From NCBI GenBank assembly GCA_031279965.1, contig JAITHM010000030.1, positions 1 to 15,340 on the forward strand: 15,340 nt of DNA. Reading direction: 5' to 3'. How positions within the stretch are numbered: the first letter of the stretch is position 1; every line of letters begins with the position of its first letter. Positions 6,204 through 15,146 of this stretch are shown here, piece by piece. Both the position numbers and the translations under genes were made by a program. The DNA comes from Spirochaetaceae bacterium (GTDB lineage Bacteria; Spirochaetota; Spirochaetia; Treponematales; Breznakiellaceae). Below the pieces are notes generated by a model that saw only the letters and a list, made by a program, of their open reading frames with translations, was not told the DNA's origin and searched no databases.

Positions 6204-9200
6204 TTACTAAAATCATCCTGGGTGCTATTTGCATCTTTTCTGCAGTTGTATCGCTTTTGAACATACAGCTTTTTTACGAGCCTGCAGATACTACACGGCG
6301 TGAATTTATTATGCCCAATTCAGCTAAACTTGATTCGCGCAACAATATTTATGTTATTGATAAAGGTTTTACCCGCTTAACCCGCCTTACCAACAAAGGC
6401 ACAATAGAGTTTGCAATCATCAAAGGCTTAACGGAAGTCTATACAAAAATATACGATTCTACGGTCGATGACGAGGGCAATTTATATCTTTATGAAATGG
6501 AATTTGACGCTCTGCGCAGCACGCCTCTCCGTGATGTTATCCGCAAATACGACAGCAGCGGCAATTTTATCGAAAATACACTTGTTTTAAGTTATGATGA
6601 AGATATTAAAAGTCTGCCTGTTCTTCCCCGCGTTTCATCATTTCAGTACCTTGATGGAGCACTCCTTTTTACCCTTAACGAAGAACATACTCTTGAGGTA
6701 TACAGTTATAACCCAACGCTCCAGTGGATGCAAATGTATTCGTATGCGTTTATTGAACAAAGTTACGCCGCAGCGCGTGTTACAATGCGCGATTTTAATC
6801 ATTTTTTCTGGACAGCAAAAAATGGAACCATTTATGAAACAACCGATAAAAACACGCCGCCTAAAATACTTGCGCAGTGTAATTGGTCGGCGGATTATGG
6901 CGGCATTATCCCCTGGTTTTTGTACGATGATGCCGGCATCATTCTCTATGATTTAGCGTCGGAACGCCCCTATAGGCTTACTCCGGAAGGCGCCATACAG
7001 CCTGCCATTCCACTCCGATTCTTTTTTATGCTGGATTCTGAATCTGCAAAATTCAAGAATATTCCGGCTGTATGCAATTTTGGATTTAACGGCGCGGCGT
7101 TTTGCGGCGTATACAAAGGCATAATCTGGTATTATGACGGGAATAATTTTTTCAATATATCCCGGCGTGTTCACTTTGACTGGATAACACGAGTATACTT
7201 TATGCTGGTTTACAGTATTTTGCTTGCCGGTATTGCTTCGTTTTGTGCACTTGCCATTTCGCTTATAAATCTTGCGGTTAGAAAACGAAGACTCCTTACC
7301 ATAAAACAAATTCTTGTTGTATTGCCGGTAATGATTTTTTCATACTTCATGCTTTATACAATTCTTACCGACCGCTTTACGATAAGTTATAAAAACTGGC
7401 TTGACAATGATATGGCCTCGCTTGTTGTATCTAATGCAAAGTGGATTAATAATGCTGATATAGAACAAATAAAAAACATACAAGATTTTAATACAGAGCC
7501 CTATTCAAATATCCTGCAGTTTCTGCACAGGATGACAGGCAGCGATCTTACAACATGGAACAGCAGATTCTATGCGGCTATATATAAGGCCATACCAGAC
7601 AACGATGAAAATTACCATGTTTTCTATCTTGGGCATTCTAACAACGAAGTAAATCCGTTCCGGTTTTCTCGCATAATTACCAAGGATACGCCGGAATACA
7701 CTGCTCTTATCGGCGGTGATGTATGGACGGGAACCCGCTATTATGCCGGTGAACTCTATGACTATGCGCTTGCACCGATACACAATGAACAGAGTGAACT
7801 TTGCGGAATGCTTGAAATAGGATTTGACGCCCAGCAAATACGCGCAGAAACGCTGACAATACGGCAGAATACGATACTTATCGTAACGTTTATTTGTCTT
7901 TGTGTGGGGATCATGCTCTGCATATTTATGCTTTCTATTACCAAACGGCTTTCTGGCATTGGCAATATTCTCGATGAAATAGCGCGGGGCAATTTTAGCG
8001 CCCGCATTACGGTTAATACAAATGATGAATTGGGCAGCGTCGCACGCGGGCTTAACAACATGGCAGATAAACTTCAGTCCAAGCTGGGTGCGGAGGAAGC
8101 AAACCGCGCAAAATCACTCTTTCTTGCGACAATGAGCCATGAAATCCGTACGCCAATGAATGCGATAATTGGACTTTCTGAACTGCTGCCTACCGACAAT
8201 CTTACCGACCAACAGTTAAATTATCTTGAAAACATCCGCAAAATGTCACGCACATTGCTTGGCATAATTAACGACATACTTGATTTTTCAAAAATTGAAG
8301 CGGGTAAAATGGAACTTGTTCCCGTTCATTTTAATGTTATCAGTCTTTATCACGACTTATGTTCTATGTTTGGGTTTCTTGCCGCCGAAAAAGGGCTTGA
8401 ATTCCGGCATCGCATTGACGAAAAACTGCCCCAGACTATCTATGCAGACGAAGGGCGTATGCGCCAGATATTAACCAATGTTATCAATAATGCAATAAAA
8501 TATACTCGTTCAGGATTTGTTGAATTTACCGTTGCCCGCGAATCTACGCCTGCTAAAAATGATTATTTTGTTGCGGCAATAAGCGATTCAGGCATTGGGA
8601 TTAAGGATGAAGATAAACACAAGCTCTTTGGTATATTTGAACGGCTTAATCAAAACAACAGCCGTAATATCGCGGGGACAGGCCTTGGTCTTGCTATTGT
8701 GCGGCAGCTTTTAGACCTTATGAACGGCTCTATCGAGGTTACAAGTGAATACAAAAAAGGCTCGTGTTTTACAATACGTATACCGCTTATTGAAAGTATC
8801 GAAAAGAAAATAGCGCAAGAAAATACAAACGTTCCTTTCTGTATTAAACGGAATGGCGCAGAACTCAATATTCTTGTTGTTGACGATTCGGAAGTAAATC
8901 TTACTGTTGCGAAAAGTCATCTGTCTAATCATGATATGCAGGCCGATACCTGTATGAGCGGTATGGATGCGCTGGAAGCTGTTCAGAAAAAACAGTACGA
9001 TCTTATCTTTATGGATCAAATGATGCCGTACATGGATGGCATTGAAACAACAATAAGGATACGTGATCTTGGCAAGTCCGCCGGCAATGACTGGATGCTT
9101 TCAGTTCCTGTTGTTGCGCTTACCGCAAATACTATGGCTGGCATACGCGAGGATTATTTAAGCGCGGGTTTAACAGATTATATTTCTAAACCAATTGATT

Positions 9201-9985
9201 CTGCACATTTTAACATCATACTTTCAAAATATCTTCCCCGCGAAAAAATTGATGCAGGACAGCCGGCCATACAAAATAAAGCCGTATCACCGGTGTCTTT
9301 CTCTTCGGATCCGTATTTAAAAAATCTAAAAGAAGAATCCCCATGGAATGAAACGCAACGTGTGTTATTCCGCGAGCTTTCGGAGATTGACGGCCTTGAT
9401 GTTAAAGCAGGGATAGATAATCTTGCAGGAAAAATTGATGAATATGCCAATGTCTTGCGGCAATTTTGCGCGGGTGTGGATGAAAATTGTACCATTATTA
9501 GAAACGCCCTCACTGATGAAGACTGGTCTATGTATGCTATCAAAACGCACGCCTATAAAGGTGCGCTTGCGATTCTTGGGCATAAAGCATTATCCCGTCA
9601 GGCAGAACAGCTTGAAAAACTTTCCAAAGAAGGGGGCAAAGAAAACTATAGCTTCTGCACGACGGCGACAGAACCGTTTATGATGGCGCTCCAAGAACTC
9701 CGCACCCGTTTTGAAGCAACATCGTTAATTTCGGCGGAGCAGGAGCACGAGAAAATCAAAGTAAGCGCGGAACGGCTTTCATCACTTATCGATCAGCTTG
9801 CCTCTGCCTGTGCAGCATTTAAACCCGACAAGGCCGCAGCGTTCTCTGCCGAACTTGCAAATCTGAGCATTGACGACGAGACTGACGCGCTTCTTGCCGA
9901 GATCCGCGCATATGCTACCTCGTTCCGGTTTATGGACGCATCAGAAAAAATCGCAAAACTTAAAAACATTCTTGGGCAGCGCTGA
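6188..9985 (+). CDS. Hybrid sensor histidine kinase with receiver and Hpt domains
   Basis: Encodes 1265 residues in the inner membrane. Order: membrane helix (about 8-27); first extracytoplasmic region (28-333) with repeated short beta-strand patterns such as RNNIYVIDKG and EGNLYLYEME that suggest a beta-propeller; membrane helices at 336-362 and 375-393 joined by a basic cytoplasmic loop; a second extracytoplasmic region (395-560), probably Cache-like; membrane helix (562-584); HAMP (585-633); HisKA with phospho-acceptor His651 (MSHEIRTP); HATPase with N-box around 764-771, DSGIG (800-804) and GTGLGL (830-835); receiver (893-1010) with Asp899-Asp900, phospho-acceptor Asp943, Thr979 and Lys1001; Hpt (about 1075-1150) with His1121 (KTHAYKG); and a helical tail seen in other such kinases. 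All phospho-transfer residues are present. No separate response regulator is near, so its target is unknown. It overlaps the PilZ gene. Confidence 0.93.
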   Translation: MGRRIITKIILGAICIFSAVVSLLNIQLFYEPADTTRREFIMPNSAKLDSRNNIYVIDKGFTRLTRLTNKGTIEFAIIKGLTEVYTKIYDSTVDDEGNLYLYEMEFDALRSTPLRDVIRKYDSSGNFIENTLVLSYDEDIKSLPVLPRVSSFQYLDGALLFTLNEEHTLEVYSYNPTLQWMQMYSYAFIEQSYAAARVTMRDFNHFFWTAKNGTIYETTDKNTPPKILAQCNWSADYGGIIPWFLYDDAGIILYDLASERPYRLTPEGAIQPAIPLRFFFMLDSESAKFKNIPAVCNFGFNGAAFCGVYKGIIWYYDGNNFFNISRRVHFDWITRVYFMLVYSILLAGIASFCALAISLINLAVRKRRLLTIKQILVVLPVMIFSYFMLYTILTDRFTISYKNWLDNDMASLVVSNAKWINNADIEQIKNIQDFNTEPYSNILQFLHRMTGSDLTTWNSRFYAAIYKAIPDNDENYHVFYLGHSNNEVNPFRFSRIITKDTPEYTALIGGDVWTGTRYYAGELYDYALAPIHNEQSELCGMLEIGFDAQQIRAETLTIRQNTILIVTFICLCVGIMLCIFMLSITKRLSGIGNILDEIARGNFSARITVNTNDELGSVARGLNNMADKLQSKLGAEEANRAKSLFLATMSHEIRTPMNAIIGLSELLPTDNLTDQQLNYLENIRKMSRTLLGIINDILDFSKIEAGKMELVPVHFNVISLYHDLCSMFGFLAAEKGLEFRHRIDEKLPQTIYADEGRMRQILTNVINNAIKYTRSGFVEFTVARESTPAKNDYFVAAISDSGIGIKDEDKHKLFGIFERLNQNNSRNIAGTGLGLAIVRQLLDLMNGSIEVTSEYKKGSCFTIRIPLIESIEKKIAQENTNVPFCIKRNGAELNILVVDDSEVNLTVAKSHLSNHDMQADTCMSGMDALEAVQKKQYDLIFMDQMMPYMDGIETTIRIRDLGKSAGNDWMLSVPVVALTANTMAGIREDYLSAGLTDYISKPIDSAHFNIILSKYLPREKIDAGQPAIQNKAVSPVSFSSDPYLKNLKEESPWNETQRVLFRELSEIDGLDVKAGIDNLAGKIDEYANVLRQFCAGVDENCTIIRNALTDEDWSMYAIKTHAYKGALAILGHKALSRQAEQLEKLSKEGGKENYSFCTTATEPFMMALQELRTRFEATSLISAEQEHEKIKVSAERLSSLIDQLASACAAFKPDKAAAFSAELANLSIDDETDALLAEIRAYATSFRFMDASEKIAKLKNILGQR

Positions 9986-10039
9986 TTAACGTGCATGACA
10001 ATCTTGCGGCGCTCCTCATTGCAATTGTTAAATGGTGAC

Positions 10040-10069
10040 TTCACACCCTGTTTTTTATTGTGCTAGAAT
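10040..10069 (+). promoter_or_regulatory. Promoter of the phosphofructokinase operon
   Basis: TTCACA (10040-10045) and TAGAAT (10064-10069) are spaced by 18 bases, and TG at 10061-10062 adds an extended -10 signature. Transcription would begin near 10076 and leave a leader of about 65 bases before the ATG at 10142. A run of six T (10051-10056) lies inside the spacer. Confidence 0.5.
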
Positions 10070-10141
10070 AGAAAATGACGGTGCTTGATTGGTATGATAA
10101 ATGCAACTCAGGCGCTGCGGGGCAGATATGGAGGAACCGGT

Positions 10142-11539
10142 ATGGCAGATGCAAAGACTGAAAAGCTTGATTTTACTACAGAAGAATTGGGGCCGCGAAA
10201 CATTCTCTCGCCAATTACAATGTCAAAACGCAGGGGTGACTTTATCGCCAACTATGTAAGTGATGATGATTTTATCCGTTTTAATACCAGCGCGTCTCTT
10301 GGAGAGCAGCCGCCGCTTGACCGCAGCCAGGTGCTTGAAAAAGCAGGGCCGCGTGAAAAAATTTATTTTATGCCGGAGCATGTTCATGCGGGTATCGTTA
10401 CCTGCGGAGGGCTGTGTCCGGGCATCAACGATGTTATCAGGTCAATAGTGCGCTGTTTGTGGTATCATTACCGTGTGCGGCGTATTACCGGCATCAAATA
10501 TGGCTATCGCGGCTTTTTACCGGAGTACAGCTTTCCAACGATGGAGCTTACGCTGGATAATGTTGATACGATTCATAAGGTTGGCGGTACGATATTAGGA
10601 TCGTCGCGGGGTGGCGGTCAAGAAGTGGGAAAAATTGTTGATGCTATTGAGCAGCTCAATTTGAATATTTTGTTTACGATAGGCGGCGATGGTACGCAGC
10701 GGGGAAGTCTGGATATTGCTGATGAAATTGCCCGCCGCCATCTTAAAATTGCCTGTGTGGGTATTCCCAAAACTGTTGATAATGATTTTTCGTTTATCCA
10801 AAAATCATTTGGCTTTGATACGGCTGTTGCCCGCGCGGTCGAGGCAGTTGCATCGGCGCACATGGAGGCATCATCGCAGCCTAACGGGATTGGACTTGTC
10901 CGTCTTATGGGCCGGGAATCAGGCTTTATTGCCGCCCATACAGCGCTTGCTTCCCACGAAGTAAACTTTGTATTGATACCTGAAGTGCCTTTTGATTTAG
11001 AAGGCATCAACGGCTTTTTTGATCATCTTGAACGGCGGCTTTTACGGCGAAAACATGCGGTAATCGTCGTTGCCGAAGGGGCAATGCAGGAAAAATTGCT
11101 TAAAGAACATAAAACGGATGCAGGGGGCAATCTTGTCATGGCGGATGTAGGGCCTTATTTAAGGAACGAAATCGAACGGCATTTTGAATCAATCGGTATT
11201 GAAATTACCCTTAAATACTTTGATCCAAGTTATCAGGTGCGTTCCGCCGTGGCCGTTCCTGTCGATTCAATTTACTGCGACAGATTGGGCAACGCCGCCG
11301 TGCATGCGGCAATGGCCGGTAAGACAAAGCTGGTCATCGGCCTTGTTAACAATGAATTTGTTCACTTGCCCATTAAAGCTGCCGTCTCACACCGCAATCA
11401 CATCGATCCGGAATCTAGTCTGTGGCGCGACTGTCTGGACGCAACCCATCAGCCAATACTGATGACCAATGCGGCGGCGGGCGTTAACTTTCGTGATGGC
11501 GGCACATACAAGCCGCAAAAAGGCGTAAGCAGGGAGTAA
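10142..11539 (+). CDS. pfkA: 6-phosphofructokinase, group II (probably ATP-dependent)
   Basis: Encodes 465 residues, the size of the spirochaete and plant-type enzymes. It phosphorylates fructose 6-phosphate to fructose 1,6-bisphosphate, the committed step of glycolysis, in the cytoplasm. Motifs: GIVTCGGLCPGIND (84-97), GGDGT (181-185), PKTVDND (209-215) with the catalytic Asp213, and MGRES (256-260), which contacts the sugar phosphate. Gly184 is at the place where pyrophosphate-using enzymes have Asp, while Lys210 is at the place where classical ATP enzymes have Gly; this mixed pair is known from ATP-using group II enzymes. ATG 10142 is chosen for the GGAGG (10130-10134) 7 bases upstream; a TTG at 10085 would add 19 unlikely residues. 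First gene of a probable three-gene operon; the next start lies 4 bases after its stop. Confidence 0.9.
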   Translation: MADAKTEKLDFTTEELGPRNILSPITMSKRRGDFIANYVSDDDFIRFNTSASLGEQPPLDRSQVLEKAGPREKIYFMPEHVHAGIVTCGGLCPGINDVIRSIVRCLWYHYRVRRITGIKYGYRGFLPEYSFPTMELTLDNVDTIHKVGGTILGSSRGGGQEVGKIVDAIEQLNLNILFTIGGDGTQRGSLDIADEIARRHLKIACVGIPKTVDNDFSFIQKSFGFDTAVARAVEAVASAHMEASSQPNGIGLVRLMGRESGFIAAHTALASHEVNFVLIPEVPFDLEGINGFFDHLERRLLRRKHAVIVVAEGAMQEKLLKEHKTDAGGNLVMADVGPYLRNEIERHFESIGIEITLKYFDPSYQVRSAVAVPVDSIYCDRLGNAAVHAAMAGKTKLVIGLVNNEFVHLPIKAAVSHRNHIDPESSLWRDCLDATHQPILMTNAAAGVNFRDGGTYKPQKGVSRE

Positions 11540-11543
11540 TGCT

Positions 11544-12113
11544 GTGTATGTTACGCTCAGTGATATTGCCGCTGATATAACGCGGAATGCTTGTGAATCG
11601 GGAGCGGATACTGTCGAACTTGAAATAATGGAAGTTGGAACAGAATTCCGTTTTCTTGTCCGCGACAACGGAAAAGGGATGAGCAATCTTGAAGCTGCGC
11701 GGGCGATAAATCCTTTTGGTACGGAACACGAAGCAGACGGCGCTCAAAAAACAGGAGTAAGCCTTCCTTTCCTGGTACAAACGGTAAACGAAGCCGCTGG
11801 AAGCTGGGACTTGCACACGGAAAAAGGCGTTGGAACGACTGTTTCTGTCCGCTTTACGCTGGATAATGTTGAAACGCCGACTGTTGGTGATCTTGCCGTC
11901 CTTTTTTGCGCGGCACTGGCAATTCCTGGCCCGCGGGAGTTTATTGTCCGCCGTTTACGAAAAACCGGCGTTAATGATGTCCGGTATGAACTACGCAAAA
12001 CCGAGCTCTCTGCCGCGCTGGGCGGACTTGACGATGCTGATTCACAGACCTTGCTGCGGACGTATCTTCAATCACTGGAACAGCCTGCCGAAACGTATGG
12101 GAACGATGCCTAA
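11544..12113 (+). CDS. GHKL-type ATP-binding protein, hydrogenase-cluster type
   Basis: Encodes 189 residues from a GTG at 11544; AGGGAG (11531-11536), lying over the end of the kinase gene before it, is the ribosome binding site, and translation is probably coupled. The fold is that of histidine kinase/MutL/Hsp90 ATPases: N-box DITRNACESGA (11-21) with Asn15, G1 box DNGKGM (41-46), NPFGTEH (56-62), G2-like TGVSLPFL (70-77) and KGVGTTVSVRF (94-104). There is no His phospho-acceptor domain, so it is not a complete sensor kinase. The order, and the segment ETPTVGDL after the ATPase core, match a small family often found within clostridial and Thermotogales [FeFe]-hydrogenase operons, whose function is not settled. 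The C-terminal third (115-189) is mostly helical. Here it lies between glycolysis and an outer-membrane gene. Confidence 0.75.
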   Translation: MYVTLSDIAADITRNACESGADTVELEIMEVGTEFRFLVRDNGKGMSNLEAARAINPFGTEHEADGAQKTGVSLPFLVQTVNEAAGSWDLHTEKGVGTTVSVRFTLDNVETPTVGDLAVLFCAALAIPGPREFIVRRLRKTGVNDVRYELRKTELSAALGGLDDADSQTLLRTYLQSLEQPAETYGNDA

Positions 12114-12120
12114 GGCATCG
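12104..12120 (+). repeat. Small hairpin over a stop codon
   Basis: CGATGCC (12104-12110), TAA, GGCATCG (12114-12120) is a perfect 7-bp inverted repeat with the stop codon of the GHKL gene as its 3-base loop. It lies just before the next gene's ATG at 12129 and has no T-run, so it might tune coupling or mRNA stability rather than end transcription. Confidence 0.4.
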
Positions 12121-12128
12121 GTAATAGC

Positions 12129-13280
12129 ATGATCAGATTTATCCGGGCACAATGTACTGCGCTTTTTATCATTGTTTCCCCGGCATTGTTTGCCGGCGAA
12201 GGACTCTTTCAGTATGCACCGCCGTTCCAGGTCGTATCAGTGCGTGAATCAGGTTATGGCGGGCCCCATGCGGCGTTTGCAAATGGGCTTTTTTCACTTT
12301 TTTCCAATGTTGCCGCCCTTTCTTCCGTGCAGGAAAGCACCGTTTTTGGCGTTGGTGTGGATCTTGCCCCGCTGGAACTCTCCCATTTAATCAATGTGTT
12401 GACGGGAAGCGATCTGGATGCCGGTAAGCTTGCTGAGTATACAGCGGCAAACCTTTCCCGTGCGCCGCCCCCATTTAGCTTTCAAGGGCCGCTTTTCTGG
12501 GGCTACACAGGCAAGTCTATCGGCATTGGCGCATTTAACCGGTCGCATATCGGTTCAACAATAGAGTATGACGATTCGAACGGCACGGCGGTCTACCGCG
12601 CACGGCTTTATAACGATATTGTTGCCGGAGGCGGCCTTGCGGCAAATGCGGTGGATACTGCTTTGCACAAGCTTGATTTTGGTATTGGGGCATATTTCTT
12701 TTTTCGCAACGCAGCTACGATGCTCAAACAAACACAGAGCGTTACCGTAAAGACGGCGCGTAATGTGCTTGATGCGGGATACACATTCGGATACAACAGT
12801 CTGGGCATGGGACTGAGCTGCGGAATGTTGTACCGGTATTCAGAACGTTTTGCGCTGGGCATTTCCGCAAACAATGTCCCCGCCGCGTCAGTTTTTATCA
12901 CGGCAGATGAAGATGACAAGCCTGCCGGCTTTCTTTTTGTACCGGAAGTTAATGCGGGTATGGCTTTTAGAATTATTTATACGAATTTTCTTGTTTGGAG
13001 CGTGATGCTTGATCTTCGTGATATGCTTGCACAAACAGCTCTTTTTACCGGACACAAAGTAGATGCGCTGTTGTCCCTTACGCTTGGTATGGAGTTTGTG
13101 TTCCGGAATACTGTTGCACTTCGGCTTGGCTTTGCCGATATGCTGCCCTCTTTTGGGCTTGGCTTTGATGCAGGCGGCCTTAAATTCAACGGAGCTTTTT
13201 ATGGTGCGGAGTACGGCGCGGTAGGCGGCGTGTATTCAACCTGGAATATTGCTCTGGGCGTTCAGTTGACGCGCAACTAA
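12129..13280 (+). CDS. Secreted beta-barrel-like protein, PorV/UPF0164-like
   Basis: Encodes 383 residues with a typical signal peptide (MIRFIRAQCTALFIIVSPALFA, cleavage likely after Ala22). The mature part is rich in alternating aromatic and small residues and in Gly, as expected for an outer-membrane beta-barrel. Near the N terminus, SGYGGPHAAFANGLFSLFSNVAALS (about 41-65) resembles the GMGGAxxAxxDDxxAxxxNPAxL block of PorV/FadL-like proteins and of the treponemal UPF0164 group; the usual NPA is replaced by NVA. Transport of a hydrophobic or large substrate through the outer membrane would fit, but no substrate can be named. It starts 15 bases after the ATPase gene, with only a weak ribosome binding site. 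Last gene of the probable pfkA operon. Identification rests on pattern, not on catalytic residues. Confidence 0.6.
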   Translation: MIRFIRAQCTALFIIVSPALFAGEGLFQYAPPFQVVSVRESGYGGPHAAFANGLFSLFSNVAALSSVQESTVFGVGVDLAPLELSHLINVLTGSDLDAGKLAEYTAANLSRAPPPFSFQGPLFWGYTGKSIGIGAFNRSHIGSTIEYDDSNGTAVYRARLYNDIVAGGGLAANAVDTALHKLDFGIGAYFFFRNAATMLKQTQSVTVKTARNVLDAGYTFGYNSLGMGLSCGMLYRYSERFALGISANNVPAASVFITADEDDKPAGFLFVPEVNAGMAFRIIYTNFLVWSVMLDLRDMLAQTALFTGHKVDALLSLTLGMEFVFRNTVALRLGFADMLPSFGLGFDAGGLKFNGAFYGAEYGAVGGVYSTWNIALGVQLTRN

Positions 13281-13428
13281 CCCATAAACTATCGTTCTTA
13301 GCAAATGTTCTTGAATTTTAAGCCACGGCAGGGCCGCGGGGTTTAAACCAGATGCAGCCAATAAAAGCGGAGCGGGATTGCAAGCCCCTGCGGTATCGTT
13401 TATGCTGGCACAAAAGAACTTGAGTGGT

Positions 13429-15048
13429 ATGGACATCGAAATTTTTGATACGTCGTTGCGCGATGGAGCACAAGGAGAAGGGATTAGTTTTTCTGTGCGG
13501 GATAAGCTTGCCCTAACGGCCACTCTTGACGAGTTGGGCGTCGCCTGGATTGAGGCTGGAAATCCAGGGAGTAACCCCAAAGATAATGATTTTTTTAAGC
13601 AAGCATGCCAGTTAAAGCTTAGTCATGCCCGGCTTTGCGCATTCGGCTCAACGCGAAAAAAGGGAACAAAACCTGAACACGACCCGCAGCTTGCCAGTTT
13701 GCTTTCGGCGGAAACTGAGTGGGTCGTTTTTTTTGGGAAAAGTTCCGCCTTGCATGTCCGCGAGATACTTAAAGCAAGCCTGAATGAAAATCTCGATATG
13801 ATTGCCGAAACAACAGCATATCTTGTTCGTAAAGGCCGTCATGTCATCTATGATGCGGAACACTTCTTTGATGGCATGAACGAAGACAAAGACTATGCGC
13901 TTAAAACACTCCGCGCCGCCTTTGATGCCGGAGCTGAACGGCTTGTTCTTTGCGATACAAATGGCGGTTCATTTCCCGGCGTAATTGCCAAGGGAGTAAA
14001 GACGGTACTGTCGTGCTTGCCACCGCCGCAGACCGCACTTGTGGGCATTCATGCACACAACGATATGGGGCTTGCGCTTGCCTGTTCGTTCGCCGCCATT
14101 GATTCAGGCTGTAATCATGTGCAAGGAACGCTTTTAGGTTTTGGCGAACGTTGCGGAAACACACCTCTTGCGGCGCTTATTCCCAGTCTTGAGCTTAAGC
14201 TAAACCGAAGATGCCTGCCGGAAGGGCGGCTTTCACGGCTTAGCCTGCTTGCCCGGCGGGCGGCAGAGATTGCCAACATCAGTCTGCATGACGATATGCC
14301 GTACATCGGTTCCCATGCGTTTTCACATAAAGCGGGAATGCACGCCGATGCGGTACTTAAATCAAGCATTTCTTTTGAACATGTTGATCCGGTACTTGTC
14401 GGTAATGAGCGGCGTATTTTGATGAGCGAACAGGGCGGGCGCGGCGCAATTGCCGCACGGCTCGCCGGAGTGTGGCGGCGGCAGTCTCCAGGCGGCGGCG
14501 CTGAATTAACCGCAGGCAATCTTCCTTTAACCAAAGACGCGCCGGAAATCGCGGAAATCGCACGGCGCATCAAAACGCTTGAAGCTGAAGGATGGCAATT
14601 CGAGGGTGCTGATGCAAGTTTTTTGATACTGGCACACAAAGTGCTGGGAACTTACATCAGCCGCTTTACAATTCTTGCCTACCGTGTAACAACGGAGCAT
14701 CCCGCCGCAGAAGCGCTTGAATGTAGTTATGCCTGGGTCAAGGTACTGGTAGACGGCCGCACAGAAATTGCCGCCGCCGAAGGTGACGGCCCGGTAAACG
14801 CGCTGGATGCCGCGCTGCGCCGGTCGTTGTTGGGCTTCTTTCCCGAACTTATCCGGGTGCGGCTTTCTGATTACAAAGTGCGTGTTATTGATGGGAAGGA
14901 GGCAACGGCGGCAAAAGTTCGCGTGCTGATTGAATCTACCGATGGCGAAGCTGTATGGACAACGGTAGGTGTTTCGGAAGATATTATTGATGCAAGCCGC
15001 GCCGCTCTTGTAGATTCAATAGAATATAAGCTTGGACATATTGTTTAA
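13429..15048 (+). CDS. cimA: Citramalate synthase (isoleucine pathway)
   Basis: Encodes 539 residues. The enzyme condenses pyruvate and acetyl-CoA to (R)-citramalate, giving 2-oxobutanoate for isoleucine without threonine deaminase. The catalytic TIM barrel (about 1-290) has DTSLRDGAQGEG (7-18), HAHNDMGLA (208-216) and GFGERCGNTPL (237-247); the linker region has GSHAFSHKAGMHADA (294-308); the C-terminal LeuA-type regulatory dimer domain (about 415-539) has EGDGPVNALDAAL (451-463) and DYKVRVIDGKEATAAKVRV (481-499), the usual site of feedback control by isoleucine. The GEG after RDGAQ and the overall length favour the citramalate over the isopropylmalate branch. The ATG at 13429 gives MDIEIFDTSLRDG, as the family begins; earlier in-frame starts (13378, 13402) lack support. 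No other branched-chain gene is adjacent. The 148 bases before it show no clear promoter or attenuator. Confidence 0.92.
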   Translation: MDIEIFDTSLRDGAQGEGISFSVRDKLALTATLDELGVAWIEAGNPGSNPKDNDFFKQACQLKLSHARLCAFGSTRKKGTKPEHDPQLASLLSAETEWVVFFGKSSALHVREILKASLNENLDMIAETTAYLVRKGRHVIYDAEHFFDGMNEDKDYALKTLRAAFDAGAERLVLCDTNGGSFPGVIAKGVKTVLSCLPPPQTALVGIHAHNDMGLALACSFAAIDSGCNHVQGTLLGFGERCGNTPLAALIPSLELKLNRRCLPEGRLSRLSLLARRAAEIANISLHDDMPYIGSHAFSHKAGMHADAVLKSSISFEHVDPVLVGNERRILMSEQGGRGAIAARLAGVWRRQSPGGGAELTAGNLPLTKDAPEIAEIARRIKTLEAEGWQFEGADASFLILAHKVLGTYISRFTILAYRVTTEHPAAEALECSYAWVKVLVDGRTEIAAAEGDGPVNALDAALRRSLLGFFPELIRVRLSDYKVRVIDGKEATAAKVRVLIESTDGEAVWTTVGVSEDIIDASRAALVDSIEYKLGHIV

Positions 15049-15146
15049 AACAGTCTTTTAGAGCTGCTTTTCGCCGTTTTTGCAAGGAAAAAAGCTGGTT
15101 TGGGCTGGAATTTTCACCGTATTCTCATTTAAATTTCCTCTACCAT

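Noticed and set aside
10034..10056. Intrinsic terminator after the histidine kinase
   Set aside because: A T-run is present (10051-10056), but the best stem before it is only four base pairs (GGTG with CACC) and the stretch fits better as the -35 to -10 part of the pfkA promoter.
13281..13428. Leader peptide or T-box attenuator before cimA
   Set aside because: No T-box core sequence, no run of Ile/Leu/Val codons in a short frame and no terminator hairpin were seen; only a GGTTTAAACC palindrome at about 13340-13349.
14115..14639. 174-codon antisense open frame within cimA
   Set aside because: Low-complexity Ser/Arg/Ala/Pro product complementary to conserved cimA coding sequence; a shadow frame.
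15049..15120. Terminator after cimA
   Set aside because: Only a short pairing (GCTTTT with AAAAGC) around a long loop is found, and no T-run follows it; not enough to call.
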